A stretch of 64,000 nt of DNA from contig NTMA01000092.1 of the NCBI GenBank assembly GCA_002917075.1, positions 62,001-126,000 of the forward strand, in the 5' to 3' direction. The notes beneath the pieces were generated by a model. The model worked only from the letters and a program-made list of their open reading frames with translations. It did no database searches and was not told where the DNA came from. Within the stretch, counting starts at the first letter, position 1. Every line of letters starts with the position of its first letter. The position numbers were made by a program, and so were the translations under genes. Shown here piece by piece: positions 49,175 through 60,200 of the stretch. This DNA comes from Hawksworthiomyces lignivorus (Eukaryota; Ascomycota; Sordariomycetes; Ophiostomatales; Ophiostomataceae).

Positions 49175-50293
49175 ATGTCTCGCCAAATCAACCAGCCCTC
49201 TAACCAGATCAAGCTGACCAACGTGTCGCTGGTGCGCCTGAAGAAGGGCAAGAAGCGCTTCGAGATCGCCTGCTACAAGAACAAGGTGCTGGAATGGCGC
49301 TCGGGCATCGAGACGGACCTCGACAACGTTCTGCAGATCCCCAATGTCTTCCTCAACGTGTCCAAGGGCCAGACCGCCCCGGCCGCCGAGCTGACCAAGG
49401 CCTTTGGCAAGGACGCCACCACCGAGTCCGTGGTCCTCGAGATCCTGCGCCGCGGCGAGATGCAGGTGGGCGACAAGGAGCGCGCCGCCCAGCTGGAGCG
49501 CGTGCACCACGAGGTGGTCGACCTGGTGGCCGGCAAGCTGGTCGACCCGCGGACCCGGCGCGTGTACACGACCGGCATGATCGAGAAGGCCCTGGACATG
49601 CTGAGCGCGCAGGCACACCAGCAGCAGGAGCAGCAGAAGGAGCAGCAGAAGGAGCAGCAGAAGGAGCAGCAGAAGGAGCAGCAGAAGCAGCAGAAGCCCG
49701 AGGAGGGCGGCGCCGCCGCCGAGGCCGACGCGGACAAGGACGACGACGCCGCCGCCGCCCCCGCCGCCGCCCCGGCGTCCGCGAGCGCCAAGACGCCCAT
49801 GTGGACCGGCGTCACCACCACCAAGAGCGCCAAGTCGCAGGCCCTCGACGCCATGAAGGCCCTCATCGCCCTCCAGCCAATCCCCGTCATGCGCGCCCGC
49901 ATGCGCCTGCGCGTCACATGCGCTACCAGCGTGCTCAAGCAGGCCGTCAAGGCCGCAGCACCAGCGTCGTCTGGCGCGTCCGCGGGCGGCGGCGGCGGCG
50001 GAAAGAATGCAGGCAAGAAGGGCGCCGCCGACAGCAGCGCGGCTGCGCCGCCGGCTGCCGGCGGCGACGACGACGAAGACGGCGTCCAGCGCAAGGCGCC
50101 CGGCACGGTCAAGGACCGGATCCTGAGCTACGTGGAGCAGATCGAGAGCCAGGACGTCGTCGGCTCCAGCTGGGAGGTCGTCGGCTTCGTCGAGCCCGGC
50201 GCCTTCAAGGCCCTGTCCGACTTTGTCGGCAACGAGACCAGAGGCCAGGGGCGCGTGGAGGTTCTGGACGTGGCAGTGACGCACGAGGACTAA
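49175..50293 (+). CDS. SDO1: Ribosome maturation protein Sdo1 (SBDS) with expanded linkers
   Basis: A single exon of 372 residues starting MSRQINQPSNQIKLTNVSLVRLKKGKKRFEI at the conserved position. With the GTPase Efl1, Sdo1/SBDS evicts eIF6/Tif6 from late 60S subunits. Domain I is about residues 1-95, domain II about 96-145 resuming at about 206-245 (WTGVTTTKSAKSQALDAMKAL...PIPVMRARMRLRV), and domain III is split around 246-260 and 311-372. Two low-complexity insertions are striking: about 148-205 (repeated EQQK, then Ala/Asp) and about 261-310 (Ala/Gly, KKGAAD, DDDED). Yeast Sdo1 is about 250 residues, so the excess of about 110 is mostly these inserts. The core motifs are intact, so the protein is probably functional. 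Confidence 0.95.
   Translation: MSRQINQPSNQIKLTNVSLVRLKKGKKRFEIACYKNKVLEWRSGIETDLDNVLQIPNVFLNVSKGQTAPAAELTKAFGKDATTESVVLEILRRGEMQVGDKERAAQLERVHHEVVDLVAGKLVDPRTRRVYTTGMIEKALDMLSAQAHQQQEQQKEQQKEQQKEQQKEQQKQQKPEEGGAAAEADADKDDDAAAAPAAAPASASAKTPMWTGVTTTKSAKSQALDAMKALIALQPIPVMRARMRLRVTCATSVLKQAVKAAAPASSGASAGGGGGGKNAGKKGAADSSAAAPPAAGGDDDEDGVQRKAPGTVKDRILSYVEQIESQDVVGSSWEVVGFVEPGAFKALSDFVGNETRGQGRVEVLDVAVTHED
49626..49688 (+). repeat. 12-bp coding minisatellite (Glu-Gln-Gln-Lys) in SDO1
   Basis: Five consecutive near-perfect units of GAGCAGCAGAAG, translated as EQQK, within the first SDO1 insertion. Such arrays change length by slippage and could be polymorphic between strains. Confidence 0.8.
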
Positions 50294-50892
50294 GCTTCCA
50301 TGTGCGTCCCCATTTTGGCTTATTTATCCAATCCTGGGCTTTTCTCATTTCTTATTTTTTTTTTTTTTGCTCGCATGGCTTCGGCGTCTTTAGGGAGAAT
50401 CATACATGTATTTGAGCAGGTATATGTTGATAGACAGATTCTGGTTTATAAGCGAGAACCAAAAGTTGCAAAAGGAGATACAGTTATATTGCATAGGTGC
50501 AGATTCTACAATATTGAACAAAGCCTAATGAGAATTCACGCGTGAAAATCCCTAAATCAGCAGCCTACGGTTCTTCGCAAGAGAGGCTTCACCTAGAAAG
50601 ACAAGACTAGACCTAGAAGTCTTACTGTCCTCTGGTGTCGATCCTCAATCTTTGTTATATTCGGTTCACACATGTAGTACAAAATCATTGGCATCCGATT
50701 TGAATAAATTTTCCTTTTTTTTTGTGTACTCCACCCTTCTATACTACAGCTTGCAATATTATAACAAGCAGTACAGCGGTTGTTAAAGCAAAACGCAAGA
50801 GGGAGACAATATAAAGAGATGAATCCCAGCCATGATCCCGGACACCCAATCCCATAGCACCGTTTTCCACTGCACGTTGATACCGTCGTTCT
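50294..50892. other. Convergent 3' intergenic region
   Basis: About 600 bases between the converging SDO1 and RPS18 genes; AT-rich, with T runs. Nothing else recognised. Confidence 0.6.
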
Positions 50893-51958
50893 TTAACCAC
50901 CCTTCTTCTTGGACACACCGACAGTCCGGCCGCGACGACCAGTGGTCTTGGTGTGCTGGCCGCGGACACGGAGGCCCCAGTAGTGACGGAGACCACGGTG
51001 AGAGCGGATCTTCTTGAGGCGCTCGAGATCGTCACGGAGCTTGGAGTCGACACCGTTGGCGAGGATCTGAGTGTCCTTGCCGTCGACAATGTCGCGCTGT
51101 CTGTTAAGGAACCACTATACACGGGATGGTTGGTTAGCAAGAATGATACCGGTGACAAAATGTCATGCCAATTGTAGGCACAGCAAGATGTAAAGGGAGA
51201 TAGAGCAAAGCCGTACCGAAGGGATCTTGTACTGAGTAGGGGCCTGGAGGATGCTGACTATCCGCTCGAGCTGCTCAGCGGTGAGCTCACCGGCGCTATA
51301 CGGTCCAAGTTAGCAAAAAAAAAATCGATATCGCACTAGGTTCGTCCCTAAGTTCTGTCCAAATCTAATGCCGCGCTCTATTTGCTGGAAATTCAAGCAG
51401 ACATACCGGAGGTTCAGGTCGATATCGGCCTTCTTGGCGACGATGTTGGCATAACGGCGACCGCAACCCTTGATCTTGGTCAGGGCGTCTAAGATTTCCA
51501 GCGTTAGTCTCTTCCGGTCGTTCATCCCAAAATCTGAAAACGAGCCTCTGAGGCGGGTGATGCGGAATTCTACTAACAGACGACCTTCTGCTTGCCATCG
51601 ATGTTGGTGTTAAGCAGACGAATGATCTATTTCCCGCAGCGCTGTCAGCAAATCCATCCTTCTTCCAATCGTCATATCGATATCGATGTGTCCGCCATTT
51701 CCGTATGTCCATCGAAATCAACAATGCCGCCAAATGCGTCGTCGATATGAAAGCCATAGATCGAGAAAGAACGTGAAATAGTATTCAGAAGGAGATAATG
51801 GGCATTGGAGACGTACGAATTGGAAGTTGTCTGGGAGCCGAGAGTCAGTAAAAAGAACGCACGCGTCGCCGAGCACCTCGCGGGCGCCGACGATAGGAAA
51901 TAGCAAAAACCTAGATCTGAAGATAATACTCACTCTTTTCACCTCCGACGAGAGACAT
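50893..51958 (-). CDS. rps18: 40S ribosomal protein S18 (uS13)
   Basis: Six exons on the minus strand: 51934-51958, 51817-51830, 51578-51626, 51407-51488, 51217-51295 and 50893-51114. They join exactly in phase to 156 residues, the normal fungal length. uS13 sits in the head of the small subunit and contacts initiator tRNA and the large subunit. The reading starts [29 protein letters not shown], continues [22 protein letters not shown] and ends [22 protein letters not shown], all clearly S18. Exon 2 is only 14 nt (NNFQF region). Interrupted coding in very short 5' exons is common in fungal ribosomal protein genes. Upstream lie two TCACGTGA boxes and an AGCCCTA element. Confidence 0.97.
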
Positions 51959-52166
51959 GGTGGGCAACTTCTTCGTCTGTTCGACGGTCGATGCTGCTCT
52001 ACCTGATTCTTGTTGTTAGGAAAAGGAGGAGAAACCACGAATATCGAGCGCCAATCTATTTTCTGCAAAAAAATTCCCACGCTAGTGGAGCAAGAGGGCA
52101 AGCAGCGCTATAGTGCACAAATTTGTGGTTGGTGCGGATTCTCGGAAAAAAGTAATTGCTTAGCAC

Positions 52167-52173
52167 TAGGGCT
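52167..52173 (-). promoter_or_regulatory. AGCCCTA element (Tbf1-type core) upstream of RPS18
   Basis: On the minus strand the sequence reads AGCCCTA, fitting the RCCCTA core bound by Tbf1-like factors, which together with Cbf1 drive ribosomal protein genes in several yeasts outside the Saccharomyces group. It lies about 210 bases from the RPS18 start and close to two TCACGTGA boxes. Confidence 0.35.
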
Positions 52174-52191
52174 CATTCTCAATTCTGTACT

Positions 52192-52225
52192 TCACGTGAG
52201 TATGACAAATGAAACCATCACGTGA
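52192..52225. promoter_or_regulatory. Paired TCACGTGA boxes upstream of RPS18
   Basis: Two perfect TCACGTGA octamers at 52192-52199 and 52218-52225, 26 bases apart start to start, about 235-270 bases upstream of the RPS18 start codon. They match the Cbf1-type bHLH site. The spacing of roughly 2.5 helical turns is compatible with cooperative binding; this is inference. Confidence 0.5.
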
Positions 52226-52753
52226 TATTGCAAGAATGCAGAGCTTGCTTATACAGATACTTGGACTCGACAGCTTGAAAACCCTCCACATATTGCTCCG
52301 AACTCTGTGATAAAAATAATGAATATGCAGATGTGCGAGACGCCTCGTACGCAGTGTGGTAATCATGGCTGTCCTCATCGTTGCCATAGAGTTTGTGGTA
52401 CCGCACTCTAGTTGCAAGCGAGGTGTTGTGAAGGCTCATCTTTTTCATTTCTATAAGAGACCATGATCCAAAGCAGCAGCATAATAAAGACGCAGCTTTT
52501 TGGACAAAATGCGATACCAAAGTTGGAGACAAAAGACAGGCTAGGCCACAGAATATTCAGATGCGGAAGTTTCCAGCCATAGACTGCAATGTGCACAGCT
52601 CCCTCCTGATATATTGTTCTGTGCGCGTCGACGTATCCGCTATGACCAGATAGTCGCACTAGGCCAGGGAATAATGAACTGCTTTTTAGTGGTGTCATGC
52701 GTGTATTTTACCTATACTCATAGGCACTCTCCTCCAGAGTGGCAGCAAAAAGA

Positions 52754-52760
52754 TATAAAA
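52754..52760 (+). promoter_or_regulatory. TATA box before a possible small secreted-protein gene
   Basis: TATAAAA, about 100 bases before an ATG at 52858 that opens a short frame with a hydrophobic segment. The spacing is reasonable for a fungal promoter. Confidence 0.3.
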
Positions 52761-52857
52761 AGCCACTGAAACACAAGATGTACAGCGATCAAACGTTACA
52801 GAACAGTGCGGCAAATCTGGCGGCATAACCACGAAACCATCGACATTGACACCTCCC

Positions 52858-53046
52858 ATGCCATCTCATCCTCGTCAAAAAGAGCAACTCCAGGGATCAA
52901 AGAGAATTGTTTTGCAAATCTTGGCAATCTTGGCAATCTTGGCAATCACCAGCCTGTCGCTCATTCATGCGTTTGCCCTCGAGATCCAATGTCCTTTTCA
53001 TGAATTCAGCGCAAAAGTAGCAAGTTTTGCCGGCCAAATCTGTTAG
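52858..53046 (+). CDS. Possible small membrane-anchored or secreted peptide (62 aa)
   Basis: A 62-codon frame starting MPSHPRQKEQLQ. Residues about 17-37 form one strongly hydrophobic stretch (IVLQILAILAILAITSLSLI), preceded by basic residues and followed by a short tail with two Cys (IQCPFHEF...GQIC). This fits a signal peptide or a signal-anchor. Part of the hydrophobic stretch is built from a 9-bp tandem repeat (CTTGGCAAT, three copies near 52920-52946), so it could equally be a chance product of the repeat. A TATA box lies about 100 bases upstream. No family recognised; uncertain. Confidence 0.25.
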   Translation: MPSHPRQKEQLQGSKRIVLQILAILAILAITSLSLIHAFALEIQCPFHEFSAKVASFAGQIC

Positions 53047-53433
53047 GGGATAGAGCACCCTTTCCTTCTTCCTAGTGGAAAATTAGTAGGCATTGGCATT
53101 GGCATTTTGTGAAGACTAAATGGGAGTTTATGTGTGTATATGATTTTTTGTGTGGTTACATATTTATCGATGAAAGAACCTAGACGCCACAAAAGGAGTC
53201 CTGACAAACAAAGTACAAAGAACCAAGAGCCGTGTCCGTTACATTTTTTTTTGCAAATGTCTTCGGAATCCATAAACCATCATATCAAAGAAAAAAGTGT
53301 AAAATAAAACAAGTAGCCACAAAAAAGAAGCAAGTGGTTATATATCTACATACTGAGAGCGTAGAGGCTCATAATAGATTCACCTCAGAAAGAAAGATGA
53401 AGTTTCCTAAGGTTTTCCCTCATCTAGAGGGAA
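53047..53433. other. Intergenic region before the secreted Ala-rich gene
   Basis: About 390 bases, AT-rich, containing a short GGCATT triplication near 53091-53108. It includes the 3' end of the minus-strand secreted-protein gene; nothing else is recognised. Confidence 0.55.
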
Positions 53434-54811
53434 TCAAGCTGCGGCAGCCGGGGCTGGAACAGGCACAAACTGCACGCCCACGCCGCCGCCAGGGGCAGCT
53501 GCGGCAGGTGCAGCAGGTGCAGCAGCAGCAGCAGCAGCGACTGCAGCTGGAGCTGCTGAAGCGCTTGCACCGCTGCTTGCAGTGGTGGTTGCTGCGGAGG
53601 CGGTCGAGACTGAGGAGGTCGAGGCCGAGGTGGTGGTCGACGTCGAAAGCGAGGCCGAGCCGACATTCACAATGTTGCCGGCAGATCCGTTGCTGCCGCT
53701 CAGGAGCGCTGCCGCGACGGAATTCAGAAGCGACGAGGAGCCGAGCGACAGGCCGCTGACTTCCAGCGCCGAAATCTGCTCGGCGACGACGACGGAGGAC
53801 TGCAGGTTGAAGAGCGACAGGCTGTTGGCGTTAAAGACGGAGCAGTCCTGGCCAAACTCATTGATGTTCTCGACGAGCAGGGGCTGGCCGGGCAAGATGA
53901 TGCTGGCGGGGTCGGACACGACCTGGGCGCCGTTGGGCAGGCTCGGGGGCTTGGAACCATAGGGCAGAATAATGGTCTGGCCGATCTGGCCGAATGGGTT
54001 GTTGGGATCGAAGTTGGCCACCTGGGGGAAGCCGCTGGTGGCGGAGGCAGCGGCGGCAGACGCAGTGGCGGTCACCTGCGCGATCACGGACGCGGCAGCA
54101 CCAGACTGGAAAGATGTGTTGTTTGAGCCGATGATGCCACCCAGATTCAGGGTCGGCTGGGCCGCGTTAATGGTGACCGGGCTGGCCGCCGTCAGCATGA
54201 CAACAACAGAGCTCTGGTGGCCGTTGTCGGCCAGAAGCTGGTTGATCATGTAGCGATTGTTGCGCGAATTTGTGTTCCGCAAGTCCACAACTTGCGTCAC
54301 GCACACAATCACTGTGTTCTAAGGGAGAGTTAGCCGAAGTGGCCCTTTCAGCAATAAAAAAAGGTACAGGCCAAAATACATACGACTTGAGAGAAGCGAG
54401 CCAAGAAGTGATTAACGCGAATGTTGTTCTTAATGGTCTCTACTTCCTGGACAAGAGCCAGCTGTGACTGCAGCAGAGCAGAGAACTCCTGCTCGGCCGT
54501 TAGGGCCAACTGGTTTACGAGGTCCAGGTTCTCTTGAACAATTGTGATGCTGGGCTCGACAACTGTTTGCTGGATAATAAGAGCACCACGCTTGTCGTGC
54601 TGCCGAGCAAGCGACCTGCCAGCTTTTGTGCTGCGGCCCACGACATGGCGGTCAACAATAGGAGAATTCCTGTCTACAGGAGCTGGTGCTGTTCCCGAGT
54701 CTGTTAGCAAAATGTCATACCCAAAACCTACTCAGACAAGGTCGTTTTCTTACCAGCAGCAGCCAAAGAGCTGAGGCCGACCAGAGCAACTAGAGCGTTT
54801 TTGAAAAACAT
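53434..54811 (-). CDS. Secreted Ala/Ser/Thr-rich protein of unknown function
   Basis: Three exons on the minus strand, 54754-54811, 54384-54700 and 53434-54318 (introns of 53 and 63 bp), give 419 residues. The N-terminus MFFKNALVALVGLSSLAAA is a clear signal peptide. Residues about 60-115 carry a heptad-like Leu/Val pattern (VQENLDLVNQLALTAEQEFSALL type) suggesting a coiled coil. The middle (about 130-310) contains N-glycosylation sequons and moderately hydrophobic beta-like segments. From about 325 the sequence is Ser/Thr/Ala-rich, ending in an Ala/Pro run (AAAAAAAPAAP type) and PVPAPAAAA. This suggests an extracellular or wall-associated protein; no classical GPI tail is seen. Not a family I recognise. 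Confidence 0.72.
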
Positions 54812-57242
54812 GATTGTAAATGATATGAGAAGAAGGTCAAAAATGTAGTAGAATAAAATATAAAAAATAAAATTGAGTGACCAGAGCACCCAGCGAAAGT
54901 AATATCCTGTCAAAGGAGAGGGGGATCTTTTCAAAAGATGCGATAGTAAAAAGTCAGTCGATGACTAGATGTTGGCCCAACGTAAAAGGATATATGTTAT
55001 ATGGCCAAAAGAGTGCAGTCACTAGGACGCTTCGAAAAGAAAGAATGGAAAAAAAAAAAAAAGAAGAGAAACGAAACGTGAGAGAAAAAAATACCGCTAC
55101 CAGAAATCTGAAAAAGGAATGTCGTGACGAGACAAAAGAAGAAGAAAAGGGAAGAGAAGGAGATCAATGATGTGCAACCTGGTCGCAGAACGGCATGACT
55201 TGATTATATATGTCCCCCATATGTGGGCCATGATGTGCTCAATGCAATCTGCAATGATTGCCAGTCCACGATCCACGCTTTGTCCAGAAATACGGAGAAC
55301 CCTTCTCACACTGCAGAGCTCTTTTACGCACCTGCCCTTGCTCCTCTCGATCGCCAGCTCTTGTACCGTCGTCTCGATGGCGCTCTACCCCCTCCCCCGG
55401 TCCTATTCTCTCACAGCGCAGAGAGGCTGATACTCCTTGGCAATCCAGAAGAACTTGAGAACTTGTGGGTGCCAAGAACCAAGCGACGGCAAGAAGGGTA
55501 AGAGAATTCGAATGGAGGTGAGCTGAAGATCGTGACAAGGGGTGGGGTGAAGGGGCGAAAGGGGTGAGAAAGGAAAAGCATGCGTGAATTCATCACTTAG
55601 TGTTTAACCGGATTCAGTTGCTCGCCTCCCATCGTCTGTGCGGGTCGCGATGCAAATGTTTTCGGTAGAAAGAGAAAGAGTGGTGACATGAGGTCGCAGG
55701 TTCGCGAGAGTTACACCTGATTGGTGGTTGCGGACTGGTAGCGGGCTGCTGAGTTTAGAAGAGGTGGAGAGAGACATCAGATGTGAAAGCTCCTAACACT
55801 GGCGGCTGCAATCGTACTTCTCTACGAATGAACATGTCGAAGGTAGAAAGGACAAGCTTTCTCTCCTTTTTTTTCTTAGGGCAGCGTTCAACGGCAAACC
55901 TGCCATCCGAGATTTAGAGAATAAAAAAAACAAGTATTGTTGCCCCCCCGCATGTCGCAGCGCAAGGGGCGACAGCAGATGGCAGCTCGAAGTTAAGACT
56001 GCACACGGTCCCAATTGGATGGCAGAAGTATTAAGCATACAAACATTAGTGGCGCAGGTTAGAGTGCTTGCTTAAGCCCATGTCGGCCAGGCTCTGAGTG
56101 TGGTGTCACTACTCCGTACGCTGCAGGATTGCGGTACACTAGCACAAGAAGCCGCTGTCTCTAATGGGCCTGGCCAGTAAAAGTGCACGCTCGGCAGATG
56201 TCGCCGCACAGAGCCTCCTCGACCCCCCTGGTCAGTTTCCCAGACACGGTTTGTTTTGCATTGGAAACTCGATACCATCAATGCACTTCAAAGACACAAA
56301 AAAGATGAGTTTGAGCAAAAAATAATGACAATAGACGAAAAGAGAAGAAGCGGAGATTAGTAAATCAGGCTGACGTTTACTTGATTGATTCTGCAGCAGG
56401 TTTTGCCGATCTCGTGCTCGAGAATCGTCTATCTTGCCCATTGCTTTCCGTCTGGGACATATTAGTGGGAATGCCCAGCATAGATAAAGTGAGCTCTCGA
56501 ACCAAAGGAAACAATTTCATGCTTTTCGTTCTATCATCCCGTCATCGACAAATCTTGCTACAAGCCAAGAGAGTCTGCGTCAGCTAAAGAAAAGAAGAAG
56601 AAAAAAAAAAGCGCAATACTACGCAGCTTTGTAGTGCGAATATGCATCACTGGAGGCAAACCACCAGGATGCGCGGTTGCAACCTCAGCGCTCCGATTGT
56701 TCGACCGACAGACACAGCACTCACATCCCCGCTTCTCTCTTGGAGCAGGTTAAACTGGATCTGTTTCGACATGATTTGTATTTGCTTTCTTCCCCATCCA
56801 TGAGCTAAGCCACAGTCAATGGTTTTACCAAGGACGATGAGAATGCGAGCAGTAACAGAATTGGATATATAAAAATAAATTCAAACAGCACGAGAGGAAA
56901 GGAATCTATGCTGTTCTCTAACGTATTGGTTCCAGAACCTGTCTACATATGAAGGTAGAAAATGGCCAGCCGAGAGTTGTGAGGCACAACTCTGAAGGTG
57001 ACCTTGCACACGAGACTTATAAACGACATGTGCAGGTAAAATAGATGGCTATAGCACACAGAAGTTTAAAGGCGGCGCTGAGACTAATCCCTTTTGCGTT
57101 TTGTTTCTCTGTTGTTTCTATATGTTTCCCCTTGATTCGTGGATAAGATAGCGGCAGCCTCACCCCAACCGCCCTTGCCCCGTCCGCTCTAGACAATACT
57201 CTTTGGGATTTGGATATGATCATAAAAATCGTCGCTACATGG
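54812..57242. other. Long intergenic region between minus-strand genes
   Basis: About 2.4 kb with no supportable gene; open frames are under 100 codons. It contains the promoter of the secreted Ala-rich gene (AT-rich just upstream), a purine-rich block near 55030-55160 and TACTCCGTAC at 56110. The final part is the 3' side of the Cas1-like gene. Confidence 0.5.
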
Positions 57243-60200
57243 TTAAATATAATAAGCATTAATTAACAGCAGCAGAGCCAGCACCAATATTGCTCGTAGT
57301 CTAGCGTCTGGAACAATGCTCATTTTGTTGCCGGTGGCGGGAGGCAACAACAAAATGTTGTGCTCGTACGGCGGCAGTTCGTATTGTAAATCTTGGACGT
57401 CACGGCTCGCAGGTTTTGAGTCGGGAATCGACAATTCCCCTACCAATGCTGCCGTTGGTGTTGAGGGCTCTGTTTTGTTGTCTCCGACAAAAAGCACAAC
57501 GGAAATTGCTCGTGCCGACTGGTGAGCGCGCCAACTCGCCAGCAAGAAGACGATTATGATACTGGCGGCTTCCCAATAGTGAATTACAAAGAACCACAGA
57601 CCGGTAATACCGCCGCTGAACCTCGGCGGCGTATATGCAAATAGTTTTAAGCGACCAGTGCCGTTGCCTGATAGCAAAATATGATTGCTAAGAATGGACA
57701 GCTCGAGGGCGAATGTACCAAGCGCTGCTGGCCAGGCCAGATAGACGGCACGCAATTTGCCATGGAAGTTGCGCATAATAGCGAAACTGAGTACCGCAGA
57801 TGGCACAATGTAAGGCTGTAAGCTCTCAAAAATGCTTTGCTCGCTGGCCGCATGCGCGAAGCGAGTCGCTGTGATAAAGAAGAAAAAAAAGAGGAAACAG
57901 CAAATAACAACCAGAGGTTGTACCGGGGCTGTGTCATCATTTGGATACAGCACAGCAGCCAGCATAGCATCTAGGTTGCTTGCACTCGTGTCGGCGTCGC
58001 CGCTGCTATTGTCAGACGCCGGCTGCTGGACAGGTCTCCGAATGAGCTTCTGCACAAGCTGTTGCTGATGCTGCATGATTTTTGTCGGGTGCATTCGAAC
58101 AGCTATTGGCAATGGCGGCATCGGATTCAACCTGTATAATTCTTCCATGCGGTGACGAATGAGAGAAGCACGTCGCGCAACAACTGCAGCAGCCATTCCC
58201 AAAAAGGGGGTGCGCCAGCCGAGGCGGATGGCACTCCGCATGCTGTCGACATCCCATTGAGCGTTGCAGTATTTCAAGCCGACACGGCTGATTGTCTCTA
58301 GAAAACCGTAGGGACCCGGCCGTAGCACAACGGCCGTTAGTACGGCTGCTGAGAAGCAAATGCGCAACAGGAGAAAACTAGGCCGGCTCTCGTCGGTGCG
58401 GTGGCCCAGCCACATTGTGCAGTATGTGACCAAAAACCAAAACGAGACTAACCGCGGAAAGTAATAGAGATGGACAACGCTGTGAGGTGTTCCGGACTCT
58501 CGGCCATCAAGCATGAGATTCAAAAGACATGGCAGGACGTTGAGGCGGAAAACAACTGATGCCACACGGCCGAAAGAAAAATCGGCAGAACGCAAAAAAT
58601 AGGAGGTATGGCCAAATGCAGACAGAAACAGATGTGCTTCCGTAAAGAACTGCGCCCATTTAACTGCGGTCGGCGAGTCCAAGTCTTCTTTATAAGACAG
58701 CAACAAGACGGCGATCTGCATCAAGCCCTTCCATTCGTCTGAAATGTGTCGAGGCAAGAAGTCAATTTCAAGAACAGGTTTATCATCCAGACCTATTTCG
58801 GAAACGCCGTTATCGCTCTCGAATGGTGGTGTTTGCTGCTGGTGGATGTTTCTAACACTGAAGAGAAGAACGACTCCGGTAACGACGAAGGTGTAAAAGA
58901 GCTGGCTGTTATCAGGATGCTTTTCAGACTTTGCAAACCTATGGCTGCGATCGGCCATGTAACAGTAAAAAATCACAGCGCTGAGCAAAAAGAAGGAGAG
59001 ACCAGATGATGGCAGCCTTCGGTATCTGTAAAGAGGAATAGCGAGAGAGACAATGGTTATAGCACACAAACTGTACCGGAGAATAGTCTGCCCACGAACT
59101 GGCTCTGGATACGCCACGCAGCATGTTGTCTTATATGCAAAATTAGGAACATTCTCATCTGAAGCGCGCGATTTGGTGAGATGTCCATTACACCGGGCAT
59201 TGAGGGGAATATCGATCCAGCGCTCGGCAACAGCACCCGTAACATGCAATCCTGTGTCTTCATACGCCTCAGGCACATGATAAGTCATATCATTGTAGGC
59301 GGCCAGAATGTGTGACTGAACAGCGGGCCCGAGCCTGTCAAGGTAGTCGTTCATACGCTTGATTCTCTCAGGAAGTAGCGCTACTGAACGATCAGGCGGC
59401 AGCATACCATAATTGGGGACAATCACAGGAACCAAAAAGATGTAGTCTTTTGGCTGTGCATTATTTTGATCTGAAGGAAAAACAAAATCTCCCATAGTCG
59501 TGACGGCGTAGTCTGTAGCGTTTTGAAACCTCGCAAAATATGAGTCTCCGGCGTTTCTAGCTGCCCAGATACCAGGTGAACTCAAGACCGTCAAGGCAGG
59601 TTTCTGTAGTGGCTCTGGGAATTTTGCATCATCGCTAGCGTCAGACTGCTTGGCGTTGCCTTCGTGTATGTTGCCCATTTCTGCCTTGAAAGATGTCGAA
59701 TTCAGCCAGGGATCCCAGATAAAATCGAGTTGTACTGACTCTGCCTCGATGGAGAGATCATGGCGTGGATTCTCCTCGATAAATGTTGACCGCAGCAGCC
59801 ATTCGGCTGTTTCGTGGTCAAGCCGAGTTAATGCAGCAAAGAAGAGGGTGCGGGCGGTTGCATCTCCGATAAAGAGCAGCCTCTGGTTGCCAAGGCAGTC
59901 ATGGATGTCTTCGCGTGAATATTCATGCATACGGCAGCCAGCCGGTTCCCATTTCTCGAATGACCGAGCCGCCGGCGGTTCTCGGCCTTCCCGCTCCAGC
60001 ACTTGAAGCTGCTCATAGACTGAGGCGACATCTACTGGTGGCTTTTTATATGGCGGCCATGAGCCCCGCCGAACCAAAGCTCCACAACGATATGGGTCGG
60101 TGTTGCCTTGGAAGATGCGTTAGCATGAGAAACCGGTAATCAACAGGTGTGAATATATAGCTATTCCAGATGGGGCATGCAAGGAACGATTCGCTCTAGA

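Larger units (their letters stand above)
51959..52857. promoter_or_regulatory. RPS18 upstream region
   Basis: About 900 bases upstream of RPS18 (minus strand). It holds TCACGTGA at 52192-52199 and 52218-52225 and AGCCCTA (minus strand) at 52167-52173. A TATAAAA at 52754-52760 points the other way, towards a possible small gene. No other coding signal is supported. Confidence 0.5.

Noticed and set aside
49115..50284. 389-codon antisense frame over SDO1
   Set aside because: The Leu-run translation comes from the CAG/GAG repeats; the sense frame is clearly Sdo1.
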